From Anaerolineae bacterium (GTDB lineage Bacteria; Chloroflexota; Anaerolineae; UBA1429): 15,592 nucleotides of DNA. The notes beneath the pieces are model-generated. The model ran no database searches, was not told where the DNA came from, and saw nothing but the letters and a program-made list of their open reading frames with translations. The position numbers were made by a program, and so were the translations under genes. Positions within the stretch are counted from its first letter, which is position 1; each line of letters starts with the position of its first letter. Shown in pieces: positions 14,893 through 15,592 of this stretch. Location of the stretch: the NCBI GenBank assembly GCA_016928125.1, contig JAFGLK010000016.1:1-15592 (forward strand), written 5' to 3'.

Positions 14893-15464
14893 GGGCGGCT
14901 CTGCTCCGCTGGTCGCGGCTCGGAGAGATCGCAAATCCCGTTGCCGTTCCGATCCACATAGCGCCTGCAACGTCCAGGGTAGCGATCATTCACCAGCCCA
15001 AAAGGACACAACACGACCATCTCGGCGCGCATATCGGCAGTGGGCTCTAGGCGAGTGGGTTCCGCTTGCCGCGTCGCGGTGGCCGTGGGGCGAGCCCCTT
15101 CAGTCGGCTGAACCGCGATGGGCGTGGGCGTCGGTTGCTCCAACGGTGCACTGCTCGGCTGCGGCTGGACCTCGCGCGACGGCGTGGGCTCTGCGCTTTT
15201 CACCGCTTGCGCTGGGAGCGCCGCAGCAGCGGGCTGATCCGGCCGGTCCGACTGAACAACCTGCGGCTCGGCCGGATCAGGCGCCGCAATGCGGTCGCAG
15301 AGCAGATCACCATTGTCGTCAACGTGGGCCGTACAAGGGCCTACACAAAATCCTTCGGCGGAGAGGGGACAAGCACTCTTGCGATAACTGGCCAGGGCCG
15401 TGGCTCCACTGAGCAGCGCGAGACCTGGAATCAGGGCGGCCAGGAATTGCCGTCGCGTAAGCAT
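14889..15464 (-). CDS. Tat-exported protein with duplicated Cys/Asp modules
   Basis: Protein of 191 residues opening with [20 protein letters not shown], a twin-arginine signal (RRxFL plus hydrophobic core), so it is probably exported folded, perhaps with a cofactor. The mature part has one Cys/Asp module at each end. The first (32-57) ends [14 protein letters not shown] and the second (153-179) ends [14 protein letters not shown]; both fit C-x3-VDxNG-x3-CD without gaps. The Asp/Asn-Gly loops resemble calcium-binding loops. A Pro/Thr/Gln/Ala-rich linker of about 90 residues joins them. The second module starts CPFG, as do the first motifs of the two NapH-like proteins. GGAGG four bases before the ATG sets the start at 15464. 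First gene of the unit. Function unknown; a metal-binding electron carrier or assembly partner is plausible. Confidence 0.86.
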   Translation of the reverse strand: MLTRRQFLAALIPGLALLSGATALASYRKSACPLSAEGFCVGPCTAHVDDNGDLLCDRIAAPDPAEPQVVQSDRPDQPAAAALPAQAVKSAEPTPSREVQPQPSSAPLEQPTPTPIAVQPTEGARPTATATRQAEPTRLEPTADMRAEMVVLCPFGLVNDRYPGRCRRYVDRNGNGICDLSEPRPAEQSRP

Positions 15465-15519
15465 ATATCCTCCAGAAAGCCTCTGCAAACAGTAAGGCCT
15501 CGATAAGCGGCTGGTCGGG

Positions 15520-15525
15520 AGTATA
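15520..15525 (-). promoter_or_regulatory. Possible -10 box of the Tat/NapH-like unit
   Basis: Minus-strand TATACT (15525-15520), placing transcription near 15512, about 48 bases before the ATG. No good -35 lies 16-18 bases upstream (the 17-base position reads CGCGTT). A small inverted repeat, CTTCA-N4-TGAAG (15528-15541), sits just upstream. A promoter needing an activator is possible. Confidence 0.28.
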
Positions 15526-15554
15526 GCCTTCAGATATGAAGAAACGCGCAGAGA

Positions 15555-15571
15555 TTTGTGTGCTTTGTGTG
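15555..15571. repeat. Direct repeat upstream of the Tat/NapH-like unit
   Basis: TTTGTGTG occurs twice (15555-15562 and 15564-15571) with one base between. It lies upstream of the possible -10 box, where an activator would bind. Position and repeat are seen; the role is inferred. Confidence 0.4.
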
Positions 15572-15592
15572 AAGGCTCGCGACACTATGGCG

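Noticed and set aside
14002..14961. Plus-strand open frame of 319 codons opposite the NapH-like gene
   Set aside because: Gln/Ala/Arg-rich shadow; the opposite strand carries the Cys motifs and membrane spans.
1..15592. tRNA, rRNA, CRISPR array, insertion sequence or attachment site
   Set aside because: No cloverleaf, regularly spaced repeat, transposase motif or flanking inverted repeat was found by reading; a covariance-model search would be the decisive test.

Overview
The window is a GC-rich, gene-dense bacterial segment with 14 coding regions and no RNA genes, insertion sequences or CRISPR arrays. The gene content points to an anaerobic or facultative Chloroflexota-type bacterium (Anaerolineae/Caldilineae-like). 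The signs are a Ser/Thr kinase with a Thr-Pro-rich extracellular tail, a tungsten-type aldehyde:ferredoxin oxidoreductase, tandem NapH-like iron-sulfur membrane proteins and a URO-D-like protein. The taxonomic placement is inference from style and content, not from a marker gene.

Layout. (1) 1-1710, minus: a membrane-anchored Ser/Thr kinase whose C-terminal end lies beyond the window edge. (2) 1948-4065, plus: a two-gene lower Entner-Doudoroff unit, 2-keto-3-deoxygluconate kinase followed by a KDPG aldolase carrying an extra C-terminal VOC/glyoxalase-like domain. (3) 4189-7094: a divergent pair, a beta-phosphoglucomutase-like HAD protein (minus, TTG start) and an AOR-family enzyme (plus). Their promoters appear to share the same hexamers and spacing, TTGGCC-N17-TAGAAT. 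(4) 7138-11200, minus: a four-gene run transcribed as enolase-superfamily enzyme, TIM-barrel epimerase/isomerase, Gfo/Idh/MocA dehydrogenase, isochorismatase-like hydrolase. (5) 11406-12485, plus: a URO-D/methyltransferase-fold protein divergent from that run. (6) 12556-15464, minus: a tightly coupled four-gene unit of Tat-exported Cys/Asp-module protein, NapH-like protein A, NapH-like protein B, and a membrane-anchored protein with two copies of a ~40-60 residue module.

How the genes may work together. KDG kinase plus KDPG aldolase turn 2-keto-3-deoxygluconate into pyruvate and glyceraldehyde 3-phosphate. The surrounding dehydrogenase, epimerase, enolase-superfamily enzyme and HAD protein look like feeder steps from sugar or sugar-acid substrates. 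The AOR enzyme could oxidise an aldehyde intermediate with ferredoxin as acceptor, and the NapH-like pair could exchange electrons with the quinone pool. The lower ED step is firm; the feeder pathway, its substrate and the AOR/NapH connection are inference. The enolase-superfamily protein has a Lys/Lys active-site layout (muconate-lactonising/dipeptide-epimerase style) and no visible His-Asp dyad, so it should not be assumed to be a sugar-acid dehydratase.

Convergent gene ends are closed by strong hairpins (4131-4163, 7121-7157, 12509-12545). Plausible sigma70-like promoters lie in every divergent intergenic region. No gene-free stretch exceeds 300 bases.
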